6,901 nucleotides of DNA, from positions 1-6,901 of the forward strand of contig CALGTJ010000703.1 in the NCBI GenBank assembly GCA_937901435.1. Direction: 5' to 3'. Position 1 is the first letter of the stretch. Each line of letters opens with the position of its first letter. A model generated the notes under the pieces. It saw only the letters and a list, made by a program, of their open reading frames with translations. It did not search any database and was not told the origin of the DNA. Shown here one piece after another: positions 1 through 6,055 of this stretch. The stretch is from an uncultured Rhodobacter sp. (lineage in GTDB: Bacteria > Pseudomonadota > Alphaproteobacteria > Rhodobacterales > Rhodobacteraceae). Both the position numbers and the translations under genes were made by a program.

Positions 1-141
1 CGCGATCAAAAAGACTGAAAAGACCAGCAAGCCAACCAAAACGGCCCCCAGTGGGATCAACAGCGCCTCGGCCCGGGGCATCCATGTGGAAAGCACGGAT
101 GCCCTTGGCGTTTGCTGTGATATGACAGAAATATCAGCCAT
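1..141 (-). CDS. BMP-type ABC transporter permease, N-terminal fragment
   Basis: This is the start of an inner-membrane permease that would carry the ligand of the neighbouring BMP-family binding protein across the membrane. Reading the minus strand from the ATG at 141-139 gives 47 codons without a stop, beginning MADISVISQQTPRASV. About 25 mostly polar residues are followed by a strongly hydrophobic stretch (ALLIPLGAVLVGLLVFSVFLIA) that looks like the first membrane helix of this permease family. The gene runs off the left edge, so most of it is missing. Its ATG lies 9 bases after the stop codon of the binding-protein gene and no strong ribosome site is visible, so its translation is probably coupled to that gene. 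The family call rests on the helix and on the usual order of binding protein then permease in BMP operons. The frame is too short to be listed by simple ORF length filters. Confidence 0.72.
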   Translation of the reverse strand, partial: MADISVISQQTPRASVLSTWMPRAEALLIPLGAVLVGLLVFSVFLIA

Positions 142-150
142 ATCTGCGGC

Positions 151-1290
151 TTAGCTTGTCGAGCCCAAGACACCTTCGACCAGATAATCCATGCTTTCGA
201 GGGTGATATCATTTTCCACAAACGCCTCGCCCTGCGCAGCGATGACATTGCCTGCGTTGTCGTTCAGCGGGCCCTTGATGACGGAATAGCCGCCTGCCAT
301 GATCTCTGCCTTGGTGGCCTCGAACTGGGCGCGCGCGGCGTCTGATACGGCAGGGCCGAGCGGGCTCATCTTGATGAACCCATCGGCCAGACCGCCGCGC
401 ACAAAGTTGTCGATCGTCCCGCCCTCTTGCATGGTTTTGACCATGCCTGTGTAGACGCCAGCCCAGTTCCATTCGGCCCCGGTCAGGTATTTTTCTGGTG
501 CCAGCGGGCTTTGATCGGCGTGATAGCCACAGACGAACGCGCCACGCCCGGCTGCGGTTTCCATGACGACCTTAGGCCCGTCCACATGGCAGGTGATGAC
601 GTCACAGCCCTGATCCGCCAGCGCGTTGGTGGCTTCGGCTTCCTTGACCGCCAGCGACCATTCGCCAGTGAAAATCACCTGACAGGTGATCGTCGGATCG
701 ACCTGCCGCGCGCCCAGCAGGAACGAGTTGATGTTCAGCAGAACCTATGGGATCGGCTTGGCCGCGACAAAGCCGATTTTCTTGGTGGTGGTCGCGTGGC
801 CTGCGGCGATGCCGTTCAGGAACTGGCCCATACCGGTATAGCCGAAATAGCTGCCCACATTCATCGGGTGCTTGTCCGCCGACCACAGACCTGCGGCGTG
901 CTGGAACCGCACATCGGGGTATTTCGGCGCGATCTCAAGGATATGGGGGTCGAAATAGCCAAACGAGGTTGGAAAGATCAGGTTTGCGCCGTCGAAATTG
1001 ATCATGGATTCCATGGTGTTCTGCACATCCACGGTTTCTGGCACGTTCTCTTCTTCGATGACGGTGATGCCCTCCATCGCCTTCACGGCGGCGGCACCCT
1101 CGGCGTGGGCTTGGTTGTAGCCAAAGTCATCCTTGGGGCCGACATAGATAAAGCCGACGGTCAGTTCTTTGGAATGCGCGGCGGCCTGTGCGCCGGAAAC
1201 GGGCAGGGTGGCCCCGGCGGCGGCAAGCCCCCCGAAGGCGGCGGTGTTCGTCAGAAAACGGCGTCCGTTGAGAGGTTTGAACGATGACAT
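151..1290 (-). pseudogene. BMP/PnrA-family ABC substrate-binding protein, interrupted by an amber codon
   Basis: This is a periplasmic binding protein of the BMP (Med/PnrA-like) family, whose characterised members mostly bind purine nucleosides; the ligand here is unknown. The gene has 380 codons. The start at 1290 is chosen because AAGGAG lies 7 bases upstream. An export signal occupies residues 1-38, with RR at 10-11, a hydrophobic Ala/Gly-rich core and probable cleavage after AQA or AQAAA; it resembles a Tat signal but is imperfect. There is no lipobox cysteine. The mature part begins KELTVGFIYVGPKDDFGYN, typical of the family, and continues with PTSFGYFDPHILEIAPKYP. Codon 182 is TAG, followed in the same frame by VLLNINSFLLGARQVDPTIT and an intact C-terminal half ending at TAA 151-153. 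A CAG (Gln) or GAG (Glu) codon would fit the family there, so one substitution explains the break. If real, it yields a 181-residue fragment and probably reduces permease translation. A sequencing error is the alternative. Confidence 0.88.
745..747 (-). other. Premature in-frame TAG in the BMP binding-protein gene
   Basis: The minus-strand codons around the site read AAG CCG ATC CCA TAG GTT CTG CTG AAC, that is K P I P stop V L L N. The residues on both sides are continuous family sequence in one frame, so nothing has been inserted or deleted. Plus-strand base 747 is A; a G there would restore CAG (Gln). BMP proteins commonly have a PIPEV-like segment at this place, so GAG is also possible as the ancestral codon. 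Confidence 0.85.
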
Positions 1291-1407
1291 ATGCGTGCTC
1301 CTTGGCGCGCCGAACATCTTGGGCTGGCGCGGATACGCTCGCAACGCCCAAGGAGGAATCGGCAGTTTTCAGTCTGTACGCTGGAAGATAGTCAGAGAGA
1401 GCGGTTC
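1291..1407 (-). promoter_or_regulatory. Leader of the BMP transcript with mutually exclusive hairpins (candidate)
   Basis: If transcription starts a few bases after the predicted -10 box, the BMP mRNA has a leader of roughly 115 bases. Two perfect stems are possible. In the first, CTTGGGC (strand-symmetric arms at 1318-1324 and 1346-1352, 7 pairs, 21-base loop) forms early and leaves the ribosome site free. In the second, arm 1348-1355 pairs with the ribosome site at 1298-1305 (8 pairs, 42-base loop). The arms share bases 1348-1352, so only one stem can form at a time. That arrangement is used by riboswitches and other translation-controlling leaders, but I recognise no known riboswitch class here and the short stems could be chance. 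Confidence 0.3.
1298..1303 (-). promoter_or_regulatory. Strong ribosome binding site of the BMP gene
   Basis: The minus strand reads AAGGAG here, 7 bases before the ATG at 1290. It fixes the start codon and excludes the longer in-frame extension to a TTG at 1344. The 8-base segment CCAAGGAG (1305-1298) is exactly complementary to CTCCTTGG further up the leader (1355-1348), so the site could be masked by pairing. Confidence 0.8.
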
Positions 1408-1413
1408 TGACGT

Positions 1414-1454
1414 ATGCTAAGTTTAACCAATCCCGGTGCAAAAAATGCACCGCT
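1414..1454 (-). promoter_or_regulatory. LysR-type operator with overlapping promoter, BMP operon copy
   Basis: On the minus strand, toward the BMP gene, the module begins with AGC and then the perfect palindrome GGTGCATTTTTTGCACC (1451-1435). The T at its third base and the A at its fifteenth form the T-N11-A pattern typical of LysR-family sites. After 13 bases comes CTTAGCAT (1421-1414). The palindrome's right arm supplies a possible -35 box, TTGCAC, and TAGCAT is a possible -10 box, separated by 16 bases. The same module with the same spacing precedes the second transporter operon at 2404-2444. Because the palindrome covers the -35 box, bound protein could repress by blocking polymerase or activate by contacting it. 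Confidence 0.72.
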
Positions 1455-1470
1455 TAATTATTGTGCATTT
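1440..1470 (-). terminator. Probable intrinsic terminator of the lysR-type gene
   Basis: On the minus strand, 15 bases after the regulator's stop codon, AAATGCAC (1470-1463) is followed by a 12-base loop and GTGCATTT (1450-1443). The pairing is perfect over 8 bases and ends in a run of six T. The stem has only three G:C pairs, so termination may be partial. The T-run and the right arm lie inside the BMP operator palindrome, so one sequence may serve both purposes. Confidence 0.45.
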
Positions 1471-1485
1471 ATCGGGGCGTTTTGC

Positions 1486-2388
1486 CTAGAATGCTTGTAA
1501 TTCCAGCGCCTGACTAAGCTGTTGTACGAATTTCGCACTGGCCACGGGCAGGGCGCGCCCGCGCAACTGACCCAGCAGCAGATTGCCGGGGGCCACATCT
1601 CGGGGGTCCAGAGGGGCGGCGACAAGATCGGGGTGATCTTGCACGTTCAACCCGATAGGAAATTGAAAACAAAGCGCATTTTCGTGCAACACATAATGGC
1701 GCATAAAGTCGAAGGACTCGGCCTCGGCGATGGGCGAGACAATGCTGGACGTTGATTTCTTCGCGGCAATGTCCAGCAAGACCCGGATCGCATAGTTGGG
1801 ATTGGGGGCGACATGCGGATGGGCAAGGCAGTCGCGCAGCCGCAAGGTGGGCCGCCCTGCCAGCGCATGAGAGCGGCGCATCACCACATAAATGGGCTGG
1901 GAAATTGCGGCGATCACTTCGAAATCGACCAGCACACGGGGTTCAAACACCAGCGCGATATCGCTGCTGAAGGTGCTGAGTTCCTGTTCCGCCTGCACCC
2001 TGTCGCGCACATTCACGCCAAAGGTCACGCCGGGATGATCGCGGCGATATTTGGCGATCTGATCTGGCAGAAAATAGGGTAACAGCGCCTGAGAGCAGGC
2101 TATCGACACATGCCCGCGCCGTTCGCCCGACAGATCCGCAACCTGCGACTGCACCCGTGTCAGATCGGACCGTTGTGCGCGGATATGCTGGATCAACAGC
2201 TCGCCGGCAGGGTTCAGGCGCACGCCGCGCGGCAGGCGTTCAAAGATCTCGGACCCAAAATCTTCCTCGAACCGGTTGATCCGACGGTTCAGCGCCGAGG
2301 CGGTGATATTCATATCCTCCGCCGCCTTGCGAATGGACCCGGCGCGCATCACGGCCTCTATGAACAGAAAGTCCTGCAGGTGTTTCAT
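1486..2388 (-). CDS. LysR-family transcriptional regulator
   Basis: This is a 300-residue LysR-type regulator, the usual family length. The N-terminal winged helix-turn-helix spans about residues 1-65: MKHLQDFLFIEAVMRAGSIR, then KAAEDMNITASALNRRINRF as the helix-turn-helix, and an EIFERLPRGVRLNPAGE wing. A linker helix follows, then the two-lobed ligand-binding domain from about residue 90, starting RGHVSIACSQALLPYFLPDQ. The start at 2388 (MKHL) is chosen because the family begins there; the 33 in-frame codons upstream look non-conserved and would overlap the divergent promoter. The ribosome site is weak. The gene lies between two ABC operons, divergent from the peptide-type one and in the same direction as the BMP one. 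Both are preceded by a matching T-N11-A palindrome, one of them only 18 bases upstream of this start codon. This suggests it controls both operons and itself. Its inducer is unknown. Confidence 0.93.
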   Translation of the reverse strand: MKHLQDFLFIEAVMRAGSIRKAAEDMNITASALNRRINRFEEDFGSEIFERLPRGVRLNPAGELLIQHIRAQRSDLTRVQSQVADLSGERRGHVSIACSQALLPYFLPDQIAKYRRDHPGVTFGVNVRDRVQAEQELSTFSSDIALVFEPRVLVDFEVIAAISQPIYVVMRRSHALAGRPTLRLRDCLAHPHVAPNPNYAIRVLLDIAAKKSTSSIVSPIAEAESFDFMRHYVLHENALCFQFPIGLNVQDHPDLVAAPLDPRDVAPGNLLLGQLRGRALPVASAKFVQQLSQALELQAF

Positions 2389-2403
2389 GGGTGTTCGGTC
2401 CTG

Positions 2404-2444
2404 AGCGGTACATTTTTTGCACCAGTTAAGTGAATTCTTAGCAT
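2404..2444 (+). promoter_or_regulatory. LysR-type operator with overlapping promoter, peptide-type operon copy
   Basis: The module begins with AGC and then GGTACATTTTTTGCACC (2407-2423), a T-N11-A palindrome with one imperfect position. After 13 bases comes CTTAGCAT (2437-2444). Possible promoter boxes are TTGCAC at 2417-2422 and TAGCAT at 2439-2444, with 16 bases between them, pointing toward the binding-protein gene. In the conserved blocks 27 of 28 bases match the copy upstream of the BMP gene, while only 3 of 13 spacer bases do. A further GTGCA half-site lies at 2447-2451, near the expected transcription start. The operator is also close to the divergent regulator gene, so it may control both directions. 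Confidence 0.72.
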
Positions 2445-2509
2445 TTGTGCAAACGCTCTGATCGGCGGACGCTGAGCGCAATGACAAAAATCAAAACCGA
2501 TTCACCCAC

Positions 2510-2514
2510 AGGGA
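2510..2514 (+). promoter_or_regulatory. Ribosome binding site deciding the start of the peptide-type binding protein
   Basis: AGGGA lies 8 bases before the ATG at 2523. The in-frame upstream alternatives are weaker: the ATG at 2481 has no convincing ribosome site, and the TTG at 2445 directly abuts the predicted -10 box and would probably not be transcribed. The start at 2523 also places the twin-arginine motif close to the N-terminus, as expected. Confidence 0.65.
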
Positions 2515-2522
2515 ACCCGCAA

Positions 2523-4133
2523 ATGACCCAGCTTTCACGTAGAAAATTCCTGACAACCAGCGGCGTCGCCATCGGCGCCGGGATGCTGCCCTTTCTCAAG
2601 GCGATGCCTGCACAGGCCGCAAATGGCGTGGTCGTGGCCGTGATGGGCCAGACCATCAACAGCCTCGACATTCATCGGTCCGGCACCAACCGCCCCAGTT
2701 ACCAGGTGGCAGTAAATGTCTATGACCGCCTTGTCACCTTTGGCACAAAGACGCTGCCAGACGGCGGCATTTCCTATGATTATTCGGTGATCGAGCCCGA
2801 GATTGCCGAAAGCTGGGAGATCACGCCAACAGAGATGATTTTCAAGCTGCGCCCGGATGGTAAGTTCCACGACGGCACGCCGATCACCGCCGCCGATGTG
2901 AAATGGTCCTTTGACCGCGCCGTCACCCTTGGCGGGTTCCCCGGCGTGCAGATGAAGGCAGGTTCGCTGGAAAGCCCCGATCAGTTCGAGGCGGTCGATG
3001 ATCTGACCTTCAAGATCAAGCTGATCCGCCCGTCCAAACTGACCCTGCCGGATTTGGCCGTGCCTGTGGCCATCGTCATCAATTCCAAGGTGGCGGCCGC
3101 CAATGCCACGGCGGACGATCCATGGGCGACGGAATATCTGCACACAACGCCCGCTGGCTCTGGTGCGTTCAAAGTCGCGCGCTGGAACCCCGGCGAGCAG
3201 TTGGTCTATGACGTGAACGCCGATTACACCTCTGGCCCCGTGCCGGCGGTCAAGCGCGTGATCTTGCGCGAGGTGCCCAGTTCTGCGACCCGTCGCGCGC
3301 TGTTGGAACGGGGCGATGTGCAGCTATCCTTTGATATGCCCAACAAGGACGCGTTGGAACTGGCCGGGATGGACGGGCTGGAAATCCAGACGACGCCTGT
3401 TGAAAACGCAATCTACTGTCTGTGTCCAAATCTCGCGTTCGAGCCCTTCAAAGACAAGCGAGTCCGCCAAGCCATCGCCTATTCTGTGCCCTACGCCGAG
3501 ATCTTTCAGGCCTCGGCCTATGGGCGCGGTGAACCCATGTGGGGCGGGACAGAGGCCAGCCCGTCCACAATCGCATGGCCGCAGAAATTCCCCTATGACA
3601 CCGATCTGGACAAGGCCAAGGCCCTGCTGGTCGAGGCGGGCTATGGCGATGGGTTCGAGGTGCCTCTGTCCATCGACCTCAGCCAGTCCGACTGGATGGA
3701 ACCCGCCGCGCTGCTGATCCAGGAAAACCTTGCCAAGATCGGCATCACCGCCACCATCGACAAGATCCCCGGCGCGAACTGGCGCACCGCCTCGCTGGTC
3801 GAAAAACGCCTGCCGCTGGCACTGGAAACCTTCGGCGGCTGGCTAAACTACCCGTGCTATTATTTCTTCTGGGCCTATCAGGACGGGCACCTGTTCAACT
3901 CGTCCAACTACCGCAACGACGAGGTCGAGGCGCTGACCGACGAGAACCTGCATATGGAGGTCGACAACCCCGAATATGCGCCCAAAATCACGCGTATGAT
4001 CGAGATTGTCTGGGACGAGGTGCCCCGGATCGCCCTGTGGCAGCCTGCGCTGAACGTGGGCATGAACGGGGTGACGGATCTGGAATACTGGTTCCACCGT
4101 CAGCTTGACGCGCGCAACCTGAAAGAAGTCTAA
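2523..4133 (+). CDS. Peptide/nickel-type ABC transporter substrate-binding protein (SBP_bac_5 family), Tat-exported
   Basis: This is a 536-residue periplasmic binding protein of the DppA/OppA family that would deliver a ligand to the permeases encoded just downstream. The export signal has a clear twin-arginine motif, SRRKFL at residues 5-10, then a hydrophobic segment and probable cleavage after AQA near residue 33. The mature protein shows family landmarks in order: the N-terminal lobe reading INSLDIHRSG and VAVNVYDRLV, then EIAESWEI, FKLRPDGKFHDGTPITAADV and the KWSFDRAV helix, and later PAGSGAFKV (the usual GTGPY region), FKDKRVRQAIAYSV and DLDKAKALLVEAGY. The length is normal and no break is seen. 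The gene is first in an operon, with the next ATG 4 bases after its TAA. Family members bind dipeptides, oligopeptides, nickel chelates, opines or sugars, so the ligand cannot be named. A LysR-type operator/promoter lies about 80 bases upstream. Confidence 0.93.
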   Translation: MTQLSRRKFLTTSGVAIGAGMLPFLKAMPAQAANGVVVAVMGQTINSLDIHRSGTNRPSYQVAVNVYDRLVTFGTKTLPDGGISYDYSVIEPEIAESWEITPTEMIFKLRPDGKFHDGTPITAADVKWSFDRAVTLGGFPGVQMKAGSLESPDQFEAVDDLTFKIKLIRPSKLTLPDLAVPVAIVINSKVAAANATADDPWATEYLHTTPAGSGAFKVARWNPGEQLVYDVNADYTSGPVPAVKRVILREVPSSATRRALLERGDVQLSFDMPNKDALELAGMDGLEIQTTPVENAIYCLCPNLAFEPFKDKRVRQAIAYSVPYAEIFQASAYGRGEPMWGGTEASPSTIAWPQKFPYDTDLDKAKALLVEAGYGDGFEVPLSIDLSQSDWMEPAALLIQENLAKIGITATIDKIPGANWRTASLVEKRLPLALETFGGWLNYPCYYFFWAYQDGHLFNSSNYRNDEVEALTDENLHMEVDNPEYAPKITRMIEIVWDEVPRIALWQPALNVGMNGVTDLEYWFHRQLDARNLKEV

Positions 4134-4137
4134 GCAC

Positions 4138-5163
4138 ATGGCTGGGCGAGGAAAAACCATAGCGTTGCGCGTCGCCCAGTCCATTCCGGTGGTCATCGGC
4201 GTGATCATCGTCAGCTTCTTGCTGACCCGCGCCTTACCGGGCGACCCGGCGGTCTATTTCGCCGGGGACGCCGCGGATGAGGCAAGCATCCAGCAGGTGC
4301 GAGAGGCCTTGGGTCTGGACAAGTCCTGGCCTGTGCAATTCGCGTTATATGTGGGCGATCTGCTGCGCGGAGATCTGGGCGTTTCGCTGACCACAGGCCA
4401 GCCCGTTTTGGCGGAACTCTCGCGCCGCTTGCCTGCCTCGCTGGAACTGACCCTGACCGCCTTGATCCTGTCCTGCGCCGTAGCCGTACCGCTGGGCGTC
4501 ATGGCCGCCACGCGTCCCGGTTCATGGCGCGATCACCTGTGCCGGGTGGTGGTGACGGCGGGGGTGTCCTTGCCGACTTTTTTTACCAGTATCTTGTTGA
4601 TTTACATATTTTATTACTTTCTTGGGGTGTCGCCCTCGCCACTGGGTCGCCTGGATTTCATGTTCCTTGAACCGGACCGGATCACCGGGTTCTACCTGAT
4701 CGACAGCGCCCTCGTCGGCGATTGGGAGACCTTTGTCGCCACCGCCAACCAGTTGATCCTGCCCGCCGTCACGCTGGCCCTGTTCACCATGGCCCCGATC
4801 GCCCGCATGACCCGCGCCGCCATGCTACAAGCCCTCTCGTCCGACTATGTGCGCACCGCCCGCGCCGCTGGCCTGACCACGCGCAAGGTCCTGTACGGAT
4901 ACGCTTTCCGCAACGCCTTGCTGCCGGTTGTCACGACGCTGGGCATGGTGTTTTCCTTTACCCTCGGGGCCAATGTACTTGTCGAGAAAGTCTTTGCCTG
5001 GCCCGGCATCGGATCTTATGCAATCGAGGCGCTTGTGGCGTCCGATTATGCCGCCGTGCAGGGGTTTGTCCTTGCCATGGCGCTGCTGTTCGTGGCGCTC
5101 AATCTTGTGATCGACATCTCGTACTCGCTGATCGATCCGCGCATCGGGTTTGACGCAAAATGA
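4138..5163 (+). CDS. DppB/OppB-like ABC transporter permease
   Basis: This is a 341-residue inner-membrane permease, one half of the transmembrane channel of the peptide/nickel-type transporter. The first helix lies at about residues 10-30 (ALRVAQSIPVVIGVIIVSFLL) and is followed by TRALPGDPA, the characteristic DppB-family segment. The periplasmic part includes LGLDKSWPVQFALYVGDLLRGDLGVSL, also typical. Several further helices follow. The cytoplasmic EAA-type coupling loop begins near residue 236 (DYVRTARAAGLTTRKVLYGYAFRNAL) and would contact the ATPase. The C-terminus has VEKVFAWPGIGSYAIEAL and ends SLIDPRIGF, both standard for the family. The gene starts 4 bases after the binding-protein stop and its own TGA overlaps the next ATG by 4 bases (ATGA), so it is translationally coupled. 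The stretch 4575-4624, encoding a membrane helix, is much richer in A and T than its surroundings. Confidence 0.93.
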   Translation: MAGRGKTIALRVAQSIPVVIGVIIVSFLLTRALPGDPAVYFAGDAADEASIQQVREALGLDKSWPVQFALYVGDLLRGDLGVSLTTGQPVLAELSRRLPASLELTLTALILSCAVAVPLGVMAATRPGSWRDHLCRVVVTAGVSLPTFFTSILLIYIFYYFLGVSPSPLGRLDFMFLEPDRITGFYLIDSALVGDWETFVATANQLILPAVTLALFTMAPIARMTRAAMLQALSSDYVRTARAAGLTTRKVLYGYAFRNALLPVVTTLGMVFSFTLGANVLVEKVFAWPGIGSYAIEALVASDYAAVQGFVLAMALLFVALNLVIDISYSLIDPRIGFDAK

Positions 5164-6044
5164 CCGATATTCCCGATACCCAGACCCCCGATACCCAGAC
5201 CTCAGGTTGGATCAGCCACGCCGTCTATATCATGCGGGAAAATCCGGTCACTTTGCTGGCCTTCGTCCTGTTCGCGATGTTCATTGCCTGCGCGATCTTT
5301 GGCCCCGCGCTGGTGCCCTATGATCCGCTCGCCTCTGACACCTCTGTCGCCTTGCAACCACCCTCAGCCGCCCATTGGTTCGGTACCGACAGCCTTGGGC
5401 GCGATGTGTTCAGCCGCGTCATCGTCGCCACGCGGCTGGACCTGACGATCTCTGTCGCCGCCGTCGCCATTTCTTTCGTAATCGGGTCCATCCTTGGGGC
5501 CATCGCGGGCTATTGGGGCGGCTGGATCGACGCGGTCCTGAACCGGGTGCTGGATACGATCATGGCCTTTCCGCTGTTCGTGCTGGCCATGGGGATCGTC
5601 GCAGCACTGGGCAATACGGTCGAAAACATCATCTACGCCACAGCCCTGATCAACATCCCGTTTTACGCGCGCCTTGTGCGGGCAGAGGTGAATATCCGCC
5701 GCGACGCGGGCTTTGTTCAGGCGGCCAAACTGGCGGGCAACACCGACCTGCGCGTGCTGGCCTTTCACATCTTTCCCAACGCCCTGCCGCCGATGATGGT
5801 GCAGGTCTCGCTGAACCTTGGCTGGGCGATCCTGAACGCCGCTGGCCTCAGCTTTATCGGTCTTGGCGTGCGCCCGCCCACACCCGAATGGGGCATCATG
5901 GTGGCCGAGGGCGCGAATTTCATCGTCTCGGGCGAGTGGTGGCTGGCGCTGTTTCCCGGTCTCTGGCTGATGCTGGCGGTCTTTACCTTCAACCTGATGG
6001 GCGACGGATTGCGCGATCTGGTCGACCCCCGTCAACGCAAGTGA
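5160..6044 (+). CDS. DppC/OppC-like ABC transporter permease
   Basis: This is a 294-residue inner-membrane permease, the second half of the channel. A short hydrophilic N-terminus contains the pentapeptide PDTQT twice (residues 5-14). The first membrane helix follows at about 31-50, then FGPALVPYDPLA. The DppC signature HWFGTDSLGRDVFSR lies at residues 72-86. The cytoplasmic EAA-type loop is at about 183-211 (AGFVQAAKLAGNTDLRVLAFHIFPNALPP). The C-terminal part has AAGLSFIGLGVRPPTPEWG, ending in the common NLMGDGLRDLVDPR segment. All landmarks are in place and the length is normal. The start overlaps the stop of the preceding permease gene (ATGA), and its own TGA overlaps a GTG of the ATPase reading frame, showing a compact operon. 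Confidence 0.94.
   Translation: MTDIPDTQTPDTQTSGWISHAVYIMRENPVTLLAFVLFAMFIACAIFGPALVPYDPLASDTSVALQPPSAAHWFGTDSLGRDVFSRVIVATRLDLTISVAAVAISFVIGSILGAIAGYWGGWIDAVLNRVLDTIMAFPLFVLAMGIVAALGNTVENIIYATALINIPFYARLVRAEVNIRRDAGFVQAAKLAGNTDLRVLAFHIFPNALPPMMVQVSLNLGWAILNAAGLSFIGLGVRPPTPEWGIMVAEGANFIVSGEWWLALFPGLWLMLAVFTFNLMGDGLRDLVDPRQRK
5172..5201 (+). repeat. Perfect 15-base tandem duplication in the DppC-like gene
   Basis: CCCGATACCCAGACC occurs twice in direct succession (5172-5186 and 5187-5201). The unit is five codons and in frame, so it encodes PDTQT-PDTQT in the hydrophilic tail before the first membrane helix. The perfect match at every base suggests a recent duplication by slippage with little effect on the protein. 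Confidence 0.9.
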
Positions 6045-6055
6045 AGACCCCGCAG

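Noticed and set aside
745..747. Programmed readthrough or pyrrolysine at the TAG in the BMP gene
   Set aside because: Pyrrolysine is not expected in this group or in this family, there is no readthrough context I can recognise, and a single base change from CAG or GAG explains the codon.
427..1287. Long plus-strand open frame of 286 codons
   Set aside because: It lies antisense to the BMP binding-protein gene, reads as low-complexity sequence without a recognisable family, and is the kind of open frame GC-rich codon use leaves on the opposite strand.
2445..2522. N-terminal extension of the peptide-type binding protein to 2445 or 2481
   Set aside because: It would put 14 to 26 residues before the Tat motif, the first start abuts the predicted -10 box, and neither has a ribosome site as good as the one before 2523.
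5364..6035. Minus-strand open frame of 223 codons opposite the DppC-like gene
   Set aside because: It is rich in His, Gln, Asp and Arg in the pattern of an antisense translation of a membrane protein, with no start context or family resemblance.
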